NCBI GenBank assembly: GCA_965644295.1
Contig: CBFFRP010000144.1
Coordinates: forward strand, 124,001 to 188,000
Length of the DNA stretch: 64,000 nucleotides
Source: Paraphysomonas bandaiensis
Taxonomy: Eukaryota; Chrysophyceae
Direction of reading: 5' to 3'
In this document: in pieces, positions 12,583 through 24,796 of the stretch
Numbering within the stretch: the stretch's first letter is position 1
How the letters are laid out: every line of letters starts with the position of its first letter
Program-made: the position numbers and the translations under genes
The notes under the pieces: model-generated
Told to the model about the DNA's origin: nothing
The model's database searches: none
What the model saw: only the letters and a program-made list of their open reading frames with translations

Positions 12583-14498
12583 CTAATAGGCGTCAATGTT
12601 TTCTTCGTCGTGATTAACCATGCGATTAGCTGTTCAAAAAAAGAATGAGGATAATATACTAATTCATGAAATAATAAGCAAAATAATATACATATAACAG
12701 AATTACCTGGCGGGTCAGGCAACCTTCCAGGCATCGTATCACATAACGTTGTCATAGAAGCAATTACAAGCAGAAAAAACATAGCCCATCCAACGCCCAC
12801 AAGACCAGCGGTGTAGTCCCCTTCTCCGTATATCGTAAAAAACGTATCCCGTATGAACATTGACAACAAAAGTCCTCCGGTAGTAAGTGGGACAATATAG
12901 CACACACACACTTGCCAGAATCGTGCTGGGTAGATGTCTCGCCCATTCGGAGTATTGACGTTGCCTTTGGTAGCCTCGCGAATTACAGCTGAAAATCGAG
13001 GCCATCCAAAGTCCCAAGCAAATGCCAGCGACTCCAGGAAACACGAAAACAGTAGAAAGTAAGACCCCACAAAGTGGTCAATGACATCCAAAAGGCTATT
13101 GCCCCCCCTTGTACAAAAAGGTATGCCCAATAGAAACAAGATACAGCATAAAAAACCAACCACTTGAACATGGGAAAGCTTCTTATTGTATGATTTACAT
13201 AAGTCCTCCAATGCAGATATCAATGTCTCTAGCCATGCAAATGTGGAATCCAGACCAAGGCAAAGCAGCATGAGAAAAAACAATATAGCCATTACATTGG
13301 ATGCGGATCCGAAATGTGTTATACCCTCTGCGATGGAGATAAACGCAAGTCCAGTACCGCTCTGGGAAGCCACGTCATCAACAGTCTGGTCTGTATTGTG
13401 CGCCAAGTTTCCCAGGATGCTAAACATAGCGAATCCACCAAACAAACTGAAAGCCGAGTTAGCAAGCCCTACGGTGAGGCACACTCGATACACATCCTCT
13501 TTCGGATTGGCAACGGAGCTGAGAGCAATAGCAGTACCGCAGCCCGGGCTGAGTGAGAAAATAATCTGGCCGCAAGCAACTGCCCACAGCTCTCCGTTGT
13601 ATAGCTCCGACCAACTAAACTTTCCTAGGTAAAATTCTATGCCGTTACTGGCACCAGGCAGACTGATGCACCGAAAAAATAGAATTATCATTAATGCAAT
13701 AGGACCTACCACAGTAACCCATGTAACATCAGTGAGAACTTTCTTTCCAAACCCCACAGAGAAAAACACAAGGATATAAACGAACAGTAGACTGACGGCA
13801 ATCTTCCATTGTACAGGGCCAAGAGGGCCACCATCTGAGTACGAATTGAGTACATCTTCATCCCAATACTCTTCAGAGTCTTTTGAATCCCATGGAAGGG
13901 GATTCATACACGATGCTATAATATACAAACAACTATAGGCCAGTAATACATTGTAATAGGCACAGATGCAGGTCACCATTCCAACTTGGGCCCAACCTAG
14001 GGCCCTCCATCGAGGTCGGATTGAATTCAAAGTCTCAATTGCACCCAATCGAGTATACTGTCCTAGTCCAAGTTCCACTAAATATAGAGGCATAGCCACT
14101 AGGAAAAGGCATATTAGGTAGGCAAATACAAATGCACCTCCACCGTACTGCCCAACAAGGTAAGGAAATCGCCACACATTACCAATCCCTATGGCATACC
14201 CGAGCAGCCCAAGCATATAACTGGAGCTACTAACTGGCTCATTTTCGTCACTTTTCGATATTTCTGTTACATGCTTTCCTATTATATCGTCGCTGGACTT
14301 ACTATGTTTCACTCCATTGTCATGGACCGGGGATATGATATCCACCTTAGAAACATCAACCATTTCTTGTTCTCGAATAGTATTTTCTGAGGCGATATGT
14401 CGATTGTAAAGATAGCGTATGGCATAATACGCCGGACCAGCAAATATTAACCCCAGTAGAGTTAGAATAGCGGAAGCTGATGAGTTGGATTCAGTCAT
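12583..14498 (-). CDS. SLC6-family sodium:neurotransmitter/amino-acid symporter
   Basis: Na+-coupled solute transporter of the plasma membrane with a LeuT-like fold. Two exons: 14498-12707 and 12629-12583, separated by a 77-nt GT-AG intron. The spliced product is 612 residues and ends in a polar tail (PPANRMVNHDEENIDAY); reading through the intron gives a longer hydrophobic tail that is probably artefactual. Diagnostic motifs: TM1 GIGNVWRFPYLVGQYGGGAF, TM2 PLYLVELGLGQY, TM6 region GQIIFSLSPGCGTAIALSS, TM8 LMLLCLGLDSTFAWLE. The large loop after TM3 is short and acidic. An extra hydrophobic stretch near residues 9-29 (AILTLLGLIFAGPAYYAIRY) precedes TM1 and could be a thirteenth helix or a targeting signal. 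Substrate cannot be predicted. Confidence 0.93.
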
Positions 14499-16360
14499 AG
14501 TGGAGTGGCTTATCAGATCATATCAACGTTACACACAACTATAGTTTCTACGGAACAAGATGATTTCGTGTTGACTCTGCCTGTCTGAAAGTGCTGCACC
14601 GCAGATAGATATACTCAGCGGAGCTCAGGGTAACTGTTAGTGTTGGCACAGCACGATGGAGGTGCTGCCTGTACGTCTACAGCTGGATATATCCCACACA
14701 TCACTCGCATCATTGCAAAGGTCAGTAGTGGAAATATTCAGCCGCAGGTATTATCAAAAACTCCGGTTTTCTAAGAGTAGATATTTCAGGTTTGATACAC
14801 TATACAGTGTATTTTGTGTATTCCCATTGATTAGATTCGCTTACGATCATGGCACCTGCCTGTCCAATGATCATCACCCCACAACCACAGAAAGAGATAT
14901 CCTACAACAGGATATACTGCAGGTATACAGTAATACCGCGGGACATACTGAATACACAAGAACAGGAGGAGAATATTTGGCAGGTTCCGACTGTATGGAT
15001 CTATCAGGATCTGTTGATATGCACCGTGCCCACCATCAGCGCAAAGTGAGTGCAATCATTAGCATGCAAGTGTAACTCGTCATCACACCTTATTCAACTG
15101 ATTAGTGATTGCTGAGAAATCACTACGAACCTCTCTTGAAGAGAACCAGTGAACGATATTTGATGGAAGCGTGAAAAACGTCTGAGTCCTGGTTAAATAA
15201 GTATTCTAAATAACATTCCTAGCGATTGGTCATCTCTTATTTTATGTCAAATAAACAGCTGCAAAAAATTTATTATGAAAATTGAGTCACCCATTGTCAA
15301 TGGGTATAATGGAGATACTCCATACTATCTGAGCAGCAAATATAAATTATATTAGGGTTAAATATACATTCGATAACAAGAATAAGCTCCACTCTACATA
15401 AAAAAGATATAATGGCCGTCTATTCCAGGGCTGCGTAACAATTAATTGCAATTTAATTGCAAATGTTTATAGCTCGCGCAATTATAATTGCAATTTAATT
15501 GTGCCAATTATTGTCTAATTAACTTAGTTACTCTTGCAAGCACGTATAGCATCTTCAGCCGTATGATCATATAATTGACGGAGTATGATATTTACATGGT
15601 CAAAATTCTAAATATCCAGGTTTTCGTCTGCAAAAACAGTAAAAATCCCAGATAGTCTATGTCCTTACCGCTGCACATCCAGTTCGTAGTGAACTTCAAT
15701 CCTGCAGTGTCCTGCAAGGCATCCAGGATCGGAAGAACATGATTGCCACACTACATATAGATAAATATCTTTAACTAGAGGGGTATTGAGCATTACATAT
15801 ACACTATGGATCGAGCTGAACTAAGTTTTGTAGCTCAAAATCAAGAGGAAAGACACATAATCGACCGTTCAAAAAAACAGTACATTTCTTAATGTAAAGA
15901 AAACGTTATAATGAGAGGCCAACCTTCCCACTATGCATTGTAATAGCCATTAAGGGCAATAAATGGCCATCATCCTTAATGTTTTGCAACTTCTAATTCT
16001 AATATTATGTGCTCTTATACTATATAGTTAATAATTGCAACCTAACAGCGAGTAATTATAATTGCAATTATTACGTATGTTCCATGCAATTTAATTGCAA
16101 TTACAATTAACTGCAATTAATTGAAATTCAATTAATAGTACGCAGCCCTGGTCTATTCGAGCTATCGTTAATATTGGTAGAAGCTGTCTCATCAAAACGT
16201 TTCTGTTTAGTAAATAGCTGAAATATTATAAATATTATAAGACAGCTTTGGCATTAAACTGCACAATCTGTATTCTAATATAGCATAGTCACATGCATAA
16301 ATTCACACCTGTATTCCCACACATCTACACGTTGGTGCTACAAAGGAGCTGTTGGTTCCG
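14499..16360. other. Intergenic region, mostly a transposable element
   Basis: Between the 5' end of SLC6 and the 3' end of the SAP-like gene. A 139-codon open frame at 14656-15075 (plus) and an overlapping 66-codon frame at 14849-15049 show no recognisable family, no clear splice logic and low-complexity composition; I do not call them genes. 15426-16150 is a hAT-like element. Nothing else is recognisable in 15076-15417. Confidence 0.5.
15426..16150. mobile_element. 725-bp non-autonomous hAT-like element (family 2)
   Basis: Starts CAGGGCTGCGTA and ends TACGCAGCCCTG, exact 12-bp inverted ends. Flanked by the identical 8-mers GTCTATTC at 15418-15425 and 16151-16158. The subterminal zones are packed with permutations of TAATTGCAATT in both orientations, possible transposase-binding repeats. 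No transposase frame is seen inside. An 8-bp duplication with a CAGGG terminus indicates hAT. Confidence 0.85.
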
Positions 16361-16906
16361 TCAATCATCATAAAACCCAAATGGAGAATATAAAGACTGC
16401 CTGTGGGAAATTATTTTGACTCCATTAAAAGGAGAAAACTGAAGCCTCGCAAGTTTAGTGGGTGGTGTGTTTTCTGCGTCAACTGCTCTCAGGGTGGTTG
16501 GTTTCTTCAAAATTCCTTTCGATGGCGTGACTGGTACATTGGCCTCTTTTCTGAATGGCCTCAGTAAAAGAGGGTCGACTACTGCTGATTTATCCTCTTC
16601 TAAGCCTACGACGCTAGAGCGTCTTCTTTTCGTAGTTTTTTTCTTCGACTCTCTGACATTAATTTGCAGTAATGAAAAGTTGTTCCCAGGCACATTCATC
16701 GGAAACAACTCAGACTGGCACGAAACAGTCCCTGTCCAGTTATTACGAGCTCTGTGCCAATCCCTAAGCTTTTGTTCCAGTTCTTCCCGGGATCCTTTCC
16801 CTCCTAGCGATAATTTACAGCAGAGCTTCCGCAAATCCGCATATGTCCAATGAGCCTTGTCGCTAAGAGTGTCCGGGTTAATGGCAACGTATTCTTGTCC
16901 TTCCAT
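16361..16906 (-). CDS. Small basic protein with SAP-like helix-turn-helix motif
   Basis: 181 residues in one exon. Residues about 14-53 (TYADLRKLCCKLSLGGKGSR then EELEQKLRDWHRARN) fit a SAP-type helix-extended-loop-helix, usually a DNA- or chromatin-binding module. The rest looks disordered: a basic patch KKKTTKRRRSS near 89-99 that could be a nuclear localisation signal, and TP/SP sites (VTPSKGILKKP, ENTPPTK, FSPFNG, YSPFG) that could be phosphorylated by cyclin-dependent kinases. It is transcribed divergently from the kinesin gene, about 520 bp away. A nuclear, cell-cycle-linked role is inference only; the SAP call is moderate because the match is by eye. Confidence 0.65.
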   Translation of the reverse strand: MEGQEYVAINPDTLSDKAHWTYADLRKLCCKLSLGGKGSREELEQKLRDWHRARNNWTGTVSCQSELFPMNVPGNNFSLLQINVRESKKKTTKRRRSSVVGLEEDKSAVVDPLLLRPFRKEANVPVTPSKGILKKPTTLRAVDAENTPPTKLARLQFSPFNGVKIISHRQSLYSPFGFYDD

Positions 16907-17429
16907 TAAGTATATCGTCCTTTAGAGTAGAGTGGGGTGTAGTTTGGCGAGTGTTTTATGATAGCAATGCAAAATATTTGCACACTCAGGTCGCTCACCT
17001 TTGATTGAACAGAACAAAAAACACCTTCCATCAAACGACTTCTTTTATTTCTTCAACGGGCTGTTCGAGGTTTCGTTACGTGATGAATAGTGTATGCAAA
17101 CGGGAATAACTTTGAGCGTAGACTTCTTGTGACTTGGAATTCCTGAAGTTTCTCGGAGGGGTTGTTTTTTCAAGAGGCTGGATATCAGGATTTCATCAAA
17201 ATTTAGTGGATTTTCAGTCACAACGTACTGCTTGTGTGACGATACAGGTGTGTGTATTTGTGTATGGATAATTGCGTAAATGTGAAGTAAGTTTCATCAA
17301 GCAAGTACACGATAACATACCACACTGCCCGCTGCTTGCTGGAGCAATGAAGACACGAGGGTGAGGGATCTATCTGGGAGTAGTAGCCATTAGCAGCTCT
17401 TATTCAGTATACAGTCTCTCCCACATATA
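16907..17429. promoter_or_regulatory. Shared upstream region of SAP-like and kinesin genes
   Basis: 523 bp between two divergent start codons, so it must hold both promoters and 5' UTRs. No TATA box or repeated motif stands out. A small 5' non-coding exon of the kinesin gene is possible, since CAG acceptor-like sites occur just before 17430. Confidence 0.4.
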
Positions 17430-20400
17430 ATGACGACGAAAGTAAGTCCTCAGTGTCCTCAAGATATCACGCCTATTCCAGTGTCTCTGGGGATAACGAC
17501 TGGGAAGGTGATTGCAAACAGGTAACTGGCTACTGGTCTCCATGTACTGTGTAATGTGCATTATGTACTGTACAGGCCTCATGTCCCTCCTCCTATCGAC
17601 CCGACTATGGTGTCCAAAGAGGCATACATTCCTATGGAGTTTGCCCACAATAAGATTGTTGAAGTAGCTTCGGACATGCAAATGCTGAAGTCGGCATATG
17701 AAAAATACGTTGACAAACTACGTGACTATTACGATAAGATTCAATCTGATATCCAGACTCACTACGAAACCTACATCATGGATCTAAAGAAGACTGCCCT
17801 GAAGCATATCGAATATACCAAAAATACAAACAAGAAACGGGAACAAGATCTTCTTGAAGAAATTGCCAAAAAAGAAGAAGAAATGGACGACTTGCGAGAC
17901 GTGAATGCGAGTCGTGTATCAGAATACCAGGGGGTTATTCACGGACTCAAGGACCAAATTCATTTGAAAGAACAGGCCTTTCGATCTGATCAAGCCATGC
18001 GTGGGGAATGTGAATCAGCCCTGCGCGAGATATTGCGGGAGGTTGAGGAGAGAGAAATGCGTCGCTTGATGTCATCTCTGTCAGACAAGCTGACAGCTTC
18101 CCTACAAGAGAAAGATGCACAGTATTCGCAAATAAAGCAACAGCATGAGGAAGTAGAGACTCGTCTTCTTTTAGAGCAACACAGGATACAAGAGGATTTT
18201 AAAGTCAATGATTTAACGAGACGGGAGTGTCATAAAGCGCTGTTATCTGCTTTGAGTCGCGTGGAGGAGGGTCACTATGCAAGCATTGAATTTGAGCACT
18301 CAGCGGCACTGACTCGTCTCGAAGAAGATGCTAGCAACAGTGCAAAATATCATTCTCAGAGAGAGAAATTAATGGAGGATGAAATCGAGGGATATCGCAA
18401 CAAGTTGGCTGATGTATTGTCCAATAGCGAGGGCTCGATTGCTAGTCTTCGTGAAGAATTAGAAAGAAAGCTTGCCACTGTGGAGAGTGAAAAGGAGGCA
18501 GAGAGAGCCATTCTGCTGAAAGAGAAAGAAAAGAAGGCTGAGGAGAATGATGCGTTATCGGAACAGATGACACATGGAGGTGAGGAAATAGATGTACTAT
18601 GCTGAATATAACTGTGCATTGTGTGTTGTTTTATATCAACAGAGGTGCGGTCTGTTTTGTATGGGGTTGTTGCGGGGGTAGAGCTTAAGGACTCTGTATT
18701 TCAAGTCAAGAGACTAGAAAAAGCCTTGCGGAAAGAATTGCAAGCAAAAGGAGAGCTACAGAAGACGATAGATGGCCTAAAGGAGGAGATGAGCACAATG
18801 CTGGAGGGTCATGCCAAAGCACTTGCTGAAGCCGCTGAAGCTACTAATGCTGTCCATACCATTCAAGCGGCCCCGGTTTCTCACAATGTGACAGACGATA
18901 ACAGCAAGTCGCAACTGTGTCGTGAACTAGAGGACTTGAAAGAGCAATTGATATTACGAAAAAGGGACCTCGAGGCTGCGGTGGATATGGATGCACAAAA
19001 TACGGCAACGAAAGTCCACACGAAGAACATAATAAAATCTTGGATGAAGGAGTTCGAGAAAGAAAACGGTAAGTTAGTGTACGTGTCTAGGAGGGGTTGT
19101 TATATTATTTTCGGAAAAACAGGACGTGTACCTACCACTGAAGAGAAGTCTCAAGTAAAAGACAAATTCATAGCCCACAAACAGGTATGCCACTGAATTG
19201 GCATTTCGGTGTTTTGTAAGGTGATTAATATAGGCATCTGCTGCGGCGGCGGCATCTGCCGCGGAGGTGGAGAGAGTTACTGCTGAGGTATCTGCCATCG
19301 AAAAGTCGATCAGCGACTTACAGGATAAGCTGGACACATCGACAAGTAGTGCACCAGAACTGAAAGTGCCCCTGGACCACGAGCATCAACAAGTACAGGA
19401 TGGGAAAGGAGATCAGAATCAACACAGCACTGAAGCAGATGCTGTCACGGGAGAGTTGGCGTCCTCTACAATAGTGGAAGATCTTAAAGCTACTATTTCC
19501 CAACTGGAAGCCGATAATGTGGCCACAAGGGAGGCTAATGCGGCCCTCGAGGCTGATAAATCTCGTCTATCTGTGTTATTAGATAGCATTCGACATGAGA
19601 AGAGAACCGATGTCATCGCGCGACTCGAAGGAGAGTCTGATGAATTACGAAAAGAGAATGAAACACTTCAGGACACTATTTCGTCGATGAAAACAGAACG
19701 AATAAAAATGGAAACAAAGATGAAGGAACTTACTGAGCGGGTGGAAGAGGCAGAGGCGGAGCTGAAAGAGCGCGACGAAAGGGACACCAAGCAGGCGAGT
19801 GTAGACGAAGAGTTAATTGCAGTCAAAACACAAGTTTCGAAGCAGCGGAATCAGATCGTCATGAAAAGTAAAGCAGCGACGGCAGGGTGGGACGCTGCGG
19901 CAGATGCAGAAGAGAAGTTAGAGATAGAGATCGAACGGTCATACAATAAGGGACTCGCGGAGGGCAAAAAGATTGTTAACATTGATATGAAATCACTCAA
20001 CGAAGCCATCGAGGTAAAAGAAAAGCGCATCACCGAGTTGATTGAACAGTGCGCCGAAGCCGAAAGACGAGCTTCAGGGTTAGCCGAGGAGCTGGAGAAG
20101 GAAAAGCAGCGTCCAGCTGCTGTGGTGTCAGCTGATCGCGGGGCATCAAGCAGCCAGGGAGAGAAGGGAGGAAGTGTTGCTGTAGATTCAGGTAATGCCA
20201 TATTTTTCATATGCTACGCTGTGATGCGCTATTGTCATATATGTCTCATTTCGAAGAAAAGTATTACTGAACGTAGTGTGTAACATGTGTACAGGGTACG
20301 TAGGAGAAGCAGAGGATGTGAACTACGAATTGGAGGGAGAATTGGAGCGAGCTAAAGACAGTCTGGATGAAGCCCAGGAAGAAATCGTTACTCTATCTGA

Positions 20401-23093
20401 GCAGATTGAGGATCTTAAATCCTCCTTGGAATTTGCTGAGAAGAAAATAGCTATCCTCGAACAGATTGTTGAGTCAAGTGGTGATAAACAAGGTGCTACT
20501 GCGATCCATCTTCCAGGCAACTCACTGGACTCAGTGCTAGATCAGATGCGAAGTGCAATTGAAAGGGTAAGGACATGTCATTTGTGGGACCGTAGTATAA
20601 TATTTCAATATTCATTAGGGTACCAAACTGTGGAACGACAAACAACGAGATGCATGTTTTGATCTCTACAACCAGGTTGCTACGAAAGTTGTATCCCAGC
20701 TTTGTACACCAGAGCTTCGTGACCCACTGGGCGAAGCCATCGCTTCTGCGAATGGTCAAAATAAGAAACGTGGAGCAGTAATATTGCGTAAGGCATTTGA
20801 CCAGCTTATGATTGCTGGAGAAGATGTGAGTCTAAGTGTGTATTCCACACTTTGTTATTCATCGTTTTTGTAGCCTGTACGTAGACAAGCAGAAGAGGCG
20901 GTCTCCGGGTCATCTGCGACTTCCAAGGCATCGGCTGTTTCACATTGCCCTAATGGTGCAACGAGTGACTCCGGGGCGGTTGATCGACTAAAGCAGCAGC
21001 TCACATCTCTAAAGGCTGCAGCTCCAGCGACCACTGCAGCTGCCAGTGCAACTGCAACGGGTGAGGGAGGAAACGCGCTGCTTTTGAAACGCGCCAAAGC
21101 TGCAGAGGAGAAAGTGGAAGAACTGAAAAAGCGCCTTACGATGGCGGGTGGTACCAGTGGTAAAGGGGGGGGTAGAACCTCAGCTGGAACGGGTGGTGCA
21201 GATCCGACAGAAATCAAGAAACTTCAAAAGCGAATTCGTGAACTAGAGAGTCAGGGAGGAGGCGGCAATTCGGCTACAGACAAGAAGGCACTGGTTGCTG
21301 CTGAGAAGAAATTCGAGAAGCAATCGAAGGAAGTTGAGAAAGTGCACAGGAAGGAAAAGGCGGCTCTGGAAGGGCGTGTTTCTGTTTTAGAGAAGGACTT
21401 AGAACGCACCACGTCTGCATTGACTGATGCTGAATCTGAGCGTGACCAGCTCCGACAGAGAGTAAAGGAACTAGGCAGTGCTAATTCTGAAATGGAAGCT
21501 CTCCGTCTTAAAGCAGATTCGGCGGACCAATTAGCAGCCGACTTACAAGTCAGCCATGATCATATCACTCAGCTAACTGCTCAGTACAAGAAGGAGGCGA
21601 ATCTGCGGAAGAAATACAAGAATGAGCTTGAAGATCTAAAGGGGGCGATCAGAGTATATGCTCGTGTACGTCCGATGGCTCAATATGAGAAAGATCGCAA
21701 CTGCGAATGTGTGGTGTCTTTTCCTGACGAGACCTCTGTTAAAGTACAGACATCAAGAGGAGAAAAAGAGTTCGAGTTTGATGCAGCTTTTACCGATACT
21801 TCCACTCAAGAACAAGTATTTGAAGATACGAAGCGCTTGGTGGAGTCAATGTTAGACGGGTATAACGTATGTCTCTTCGCGTACGGGCAAACTGGAAGGT
21901 GCAGTTGTTTCTCGATGTTGCTTATTTCTTTTTCTTACTTTTGTTTTGATTTATCTCAACTCGATATCTCTTCGACCCAGTGGAAAGGTACTCGAATTAA
22001 TCCCTGTTTTTGAGTCATATGTGTGATTCTCTCTTGCAGACATTTACGATGACCGGCAGTGCGGATTTACCGGGCCTTACTCCTCGGTCAATCAACGAGA
22101 TGTATCGTTTGATTCACGAGAGAACTCACTGTACCGTCCGTGTATCAACCTACTTTGTTGAACTATACAACGACAATATAGTGGTGAGCTCATAGCTGTT
22201 TTGATAATGCAACTAGTTTGAAAATATCTTTCCACTTAGGACCTTTATTGGTTACTGGATAACAAAAAAGGTCGGGGAGAGCCTCCTAGGCTAGATATAA
22301 AACTAGATTCTAAGAAAATGGTATACATAAAGAATTGCATCGTTAAAGATGCCTCATCTGCTGAGGAATTAATGGAACTCTTTCGTTTGGGAAATATGGA
22401 GCGTCACGTTGGTGCCACGAAAATGAATGCAGAAAGCAGCCGTTCACACTCCATTTTTGCAGTGATGTGTGAGAGTTATGACTCCACTACCAAAAAGACA
22501 GTGACTGGTAAACTCTCACTAGTAGACCTTGCAGGTAGTGAGAGAGCGGACAAAACTGGAGCCAGGTGATGTTTGTACTCACTTCTACCTACCTCATAAT
22601 TACTTAAAATATGTTTATTAGCGCTGAACGACTCCGAGAGGCTCAAAGTATCAACAAGAGTTTATCTGCTTTGGGTGACGTCATATCAGCATTATCAGAA
22701 GGGGAAAAGTTCATTCCTTATAGAAACAATAAGCTCACTCAGTTAATGCAAGACTCATTAGGAGGGAATGCGAAAACATTAAGTATGTATCTGCAGGTTG
22801 TGTTTTTCTATTTGTTCACATGTTCTTGATAGTGTTCGTCAACTTTTCACCTGCTGACTATAACTCTGATGAAACGGTGACGTCGTTGAGTTATGCGACA
22901 AGAGTGAAGAAAATCACTAACAATGCTTCCAAGGTGTGCATTTTAATGAAGTAATTTGTTGTTCATTGATGATTTTGGCTATTAGCAAGCGGAGAGCGAA
23001 GAGGTGGCGCGACTGAAGGCATTGATCAAAAAGCTGCAGCAGGGCAATAGAATCGAAGAAGACGACGACGGGGGTGATGATGAACACAAGTAG
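17430..23093 (+). CDS. Kinesin-14 (C-terminal motor) with very long coiled-coil tail
   Basis: Minus-end-directed microtubule motor. Fourteen exons: 17430-17521, 17576-18579, 18643-19068, 19123-19184, 19234-20191, 20295-20566, 20619-20825, 20874-21898, 21981-21987, 22040-22183, 22240-22565, 22622-22782, 22833-22933, 22986-23093. Phases close throughout and give 1,630 residues. The start at 17430 is chosen because an in-phase intron (17522-17575) joins it to the long exon. Residues about 80-1260 are mainly coiled coil with Gly/Ala-rich breaks. The neck [16 protein letters not shown] is the kinesin-14 signature. Motor about 1264-1600: P-loop AYGQTGSGKTFTMTG, switch [12 protein letters not shown], switch [17 protein letters not shown], then [16 protein letters not shown]. 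The tail ends in an acidic [12 protein letters not shown]. Kinesin-14 members are usually 700-900 residues, so the tail is unusually long. Likely spindle or axoneme role is inferred. Confidence 0.95.
21981..21987 (+). other. 7-nt microexon in the kinesin P-loop
   Basis: The exon TGGAAAG lies between introns 21899-21980 and 21988-22039. Upstream exon ends ..CAA ACT GGA AG and downstream starts ACA TTT ACG. Only inclusion of these seven bases yields GQTGSGKT, the invariant nucleotide-binding P-loop; skipping it removes Gly-Lys and shifts the frame. Confidence 0.88.
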
Positions 23094-23292
23094 CTAGCTG
23101 CTCATCGATGACGAGTTATGCATCAAAATGTAATTCTGCAGTGTAGCAGGTTCTATGTATCTATCAAGCACGAGACCATATGTGAACAATGGTTGATTAT
23201 TGTTTAGTTATCGAGTTGATATTAAAAGTATATATGTAATTATGACATGTTTTTTCCAGAATCCCTGTTCATTCATTGACGTACTTATTGGG

Positions 23293-24796
23293 CAGGGCCT
23301 GGTAACCGTTAATGGTAATGGCATTAATGGGCCATTAATGGTAATGCCATTATAATTGCCGGGAACCGGACTACCATTAATGACCTGTACTGCTATATAT
23401 AGAACTGAGTGTCTAAGATAATACAGTATCTCCTCTATACTCCGAAAAAACTCTAAACAATATTAGACAACAATGTTCATGCAACTCTACAGGTACTTTG
23501 TGGCAACCTTGGTCATTATCTTCTCAGTGCTCTGTAGATTTAGAGAATAGTTTCCTGATATATACCCATAGCAACGTACTCATATACCCAAAAACTCTAA
23601 AATAATCATTGAAAATATGCATATTTCACCTAGAAAGCTTTCATAAAAATACTATTTTCCCCCAAAGTTGAAAGAAGCTGCAGTACAAAATTATACCATT
23701 CCCTATATTAAGCGAATATGATGGCCAAAATAATTGATGGCAGTGTAATTTACAGTCTGAGTCTTCTTCCGAGTGGATTCAGAGAATCCTCTGCTCTGTA
23801 TCATATTTGTTCGTTGTACAATGATCGCCTTGAACAAGATACAGCGAGGTTACACGACTTGTGTGAATCATATAGCCAAGAAGGGCACCAAACATGCGGA
23901 TTTTTCTTGGCGAGAGGAACTCGAGAGAATTTGGGAAATGAAAGACTTCACGGGGGCGATTGATTATCCTTATATATAATATAAGAAAGAAAGTAACTCC
24001 TTACTCCAGATTCTTACTCCAGCTAACTTTCGAAAGATGAAACAATATTTGACGCAACTTGAAAAATTACAGAGTGTTACACTTGCCTTACAAAGAGGTT
24101 GAATCAATTTGTACCAAGCCCGCCAGTTATTTGATATACTGCTACAAGGATCTCCAGAGCTGCATCCATTCCTTTCCCTGAATGCAAGCATTGTTGCCAG
24201 TGCAATTTTTGTGAAGGCAGTGGCTAAAATTCAAGGGAATGATGAACGAGAGTTGACAGGCAATGAGAGAAGAGCAGATAGACATCTGCAACTGGATTCA
24301 TCCATTGATGTTGGTGCACCCGACAGAAATAACGACAAATATGCAGGAACTGATTTTGCACAGGGTGTTCTGGACAGCGCCGAGGTCACCACGAGAGCTT
24401 TACTTGGTACCTATGAGTCCAACTACCGCTGCTTGCTTCATGTCGAAGCAAATCTAATGTTGTTGAGAGGCTCTTTAGTCGTGCAAAGTTGATAATCTCA
24501 CCTGAACGTAGAAACATGAGTCCATATCGCCTAGAATCGTTGCTCTTCCTACAGCCAATTACATGTTGTGGGATGCTTATTCCCACCTAGAAGCCCTCTG
24601 CAAGATGTGCCAGTAGAGAGCGAGAAGTAGTTACAATTCGTAGTATACTATATAATTAAAAATTAGTAATTAAGGCAGCACTATACTATCTATTCTGAGC
24701 GGTATTATCTACTTTAAGTTAGTCGGTATTAATGGCCATTATAATTGCCGGGAACTGGACTACCATTAATGAGCCATTAACGGTTACCAGGCCCTG
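23293..24796 (+). mobile_element. 1.5-kb hAT transposon, defective (family 1, copy 1)
   Basis: Starts CAGGGCCTGGTAACCG; the right end is the exact inverted complement over at least 23 bp. Flanked by identical 8-mers TTATTGGG at 23285-23292 and 24797-24804, a hAT-type target duplication. Just inside both ends are AATTGCCGGGAAC-type repeats shared with the other copies. A decayed transposase C-terminus is read on the plus strand (separate entry). At 1.5 kb it is too short to encode a full hAT transposase. Confidence 0.9.
24314..24591 (+). pseudogene. hAT transposase C-terminal (dimerisation) remnant
   Basis: The conceptual frame gives VPMSPTTAACFMSK, then after a one-base frame slip near 24450 continues SNVVERLFSRAKLIISPERR, NMSPYRLESLLFLQ and a stop. 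The run ERLFSRA..L.SPERRN.SP..LE.LLFL is the signature of the hAT dimerisation region. The same slip occurs in the second copy at 31262-31563, so the family was probably already disabled before it spread. Catalytic DDE regions are not recognisable in the element. Confidence 0.8.

Noticed and set aside
12558-12706. Hydrophobic C-terminal extension of SLC6 by reading through the intron
   Set aside because: A GT-AG intron at 12706-12630 gives a polar tail and an exact codon count; the read-through is very hydrophobic and AT-rich, like intron sequence.
14656-15075. 139-codon frame upstream of the SLC6 gene
   Set aside because: No recognisable domain, overlaps competing frames of similar length, no supporting splice sites and lies in a probable promoter region.
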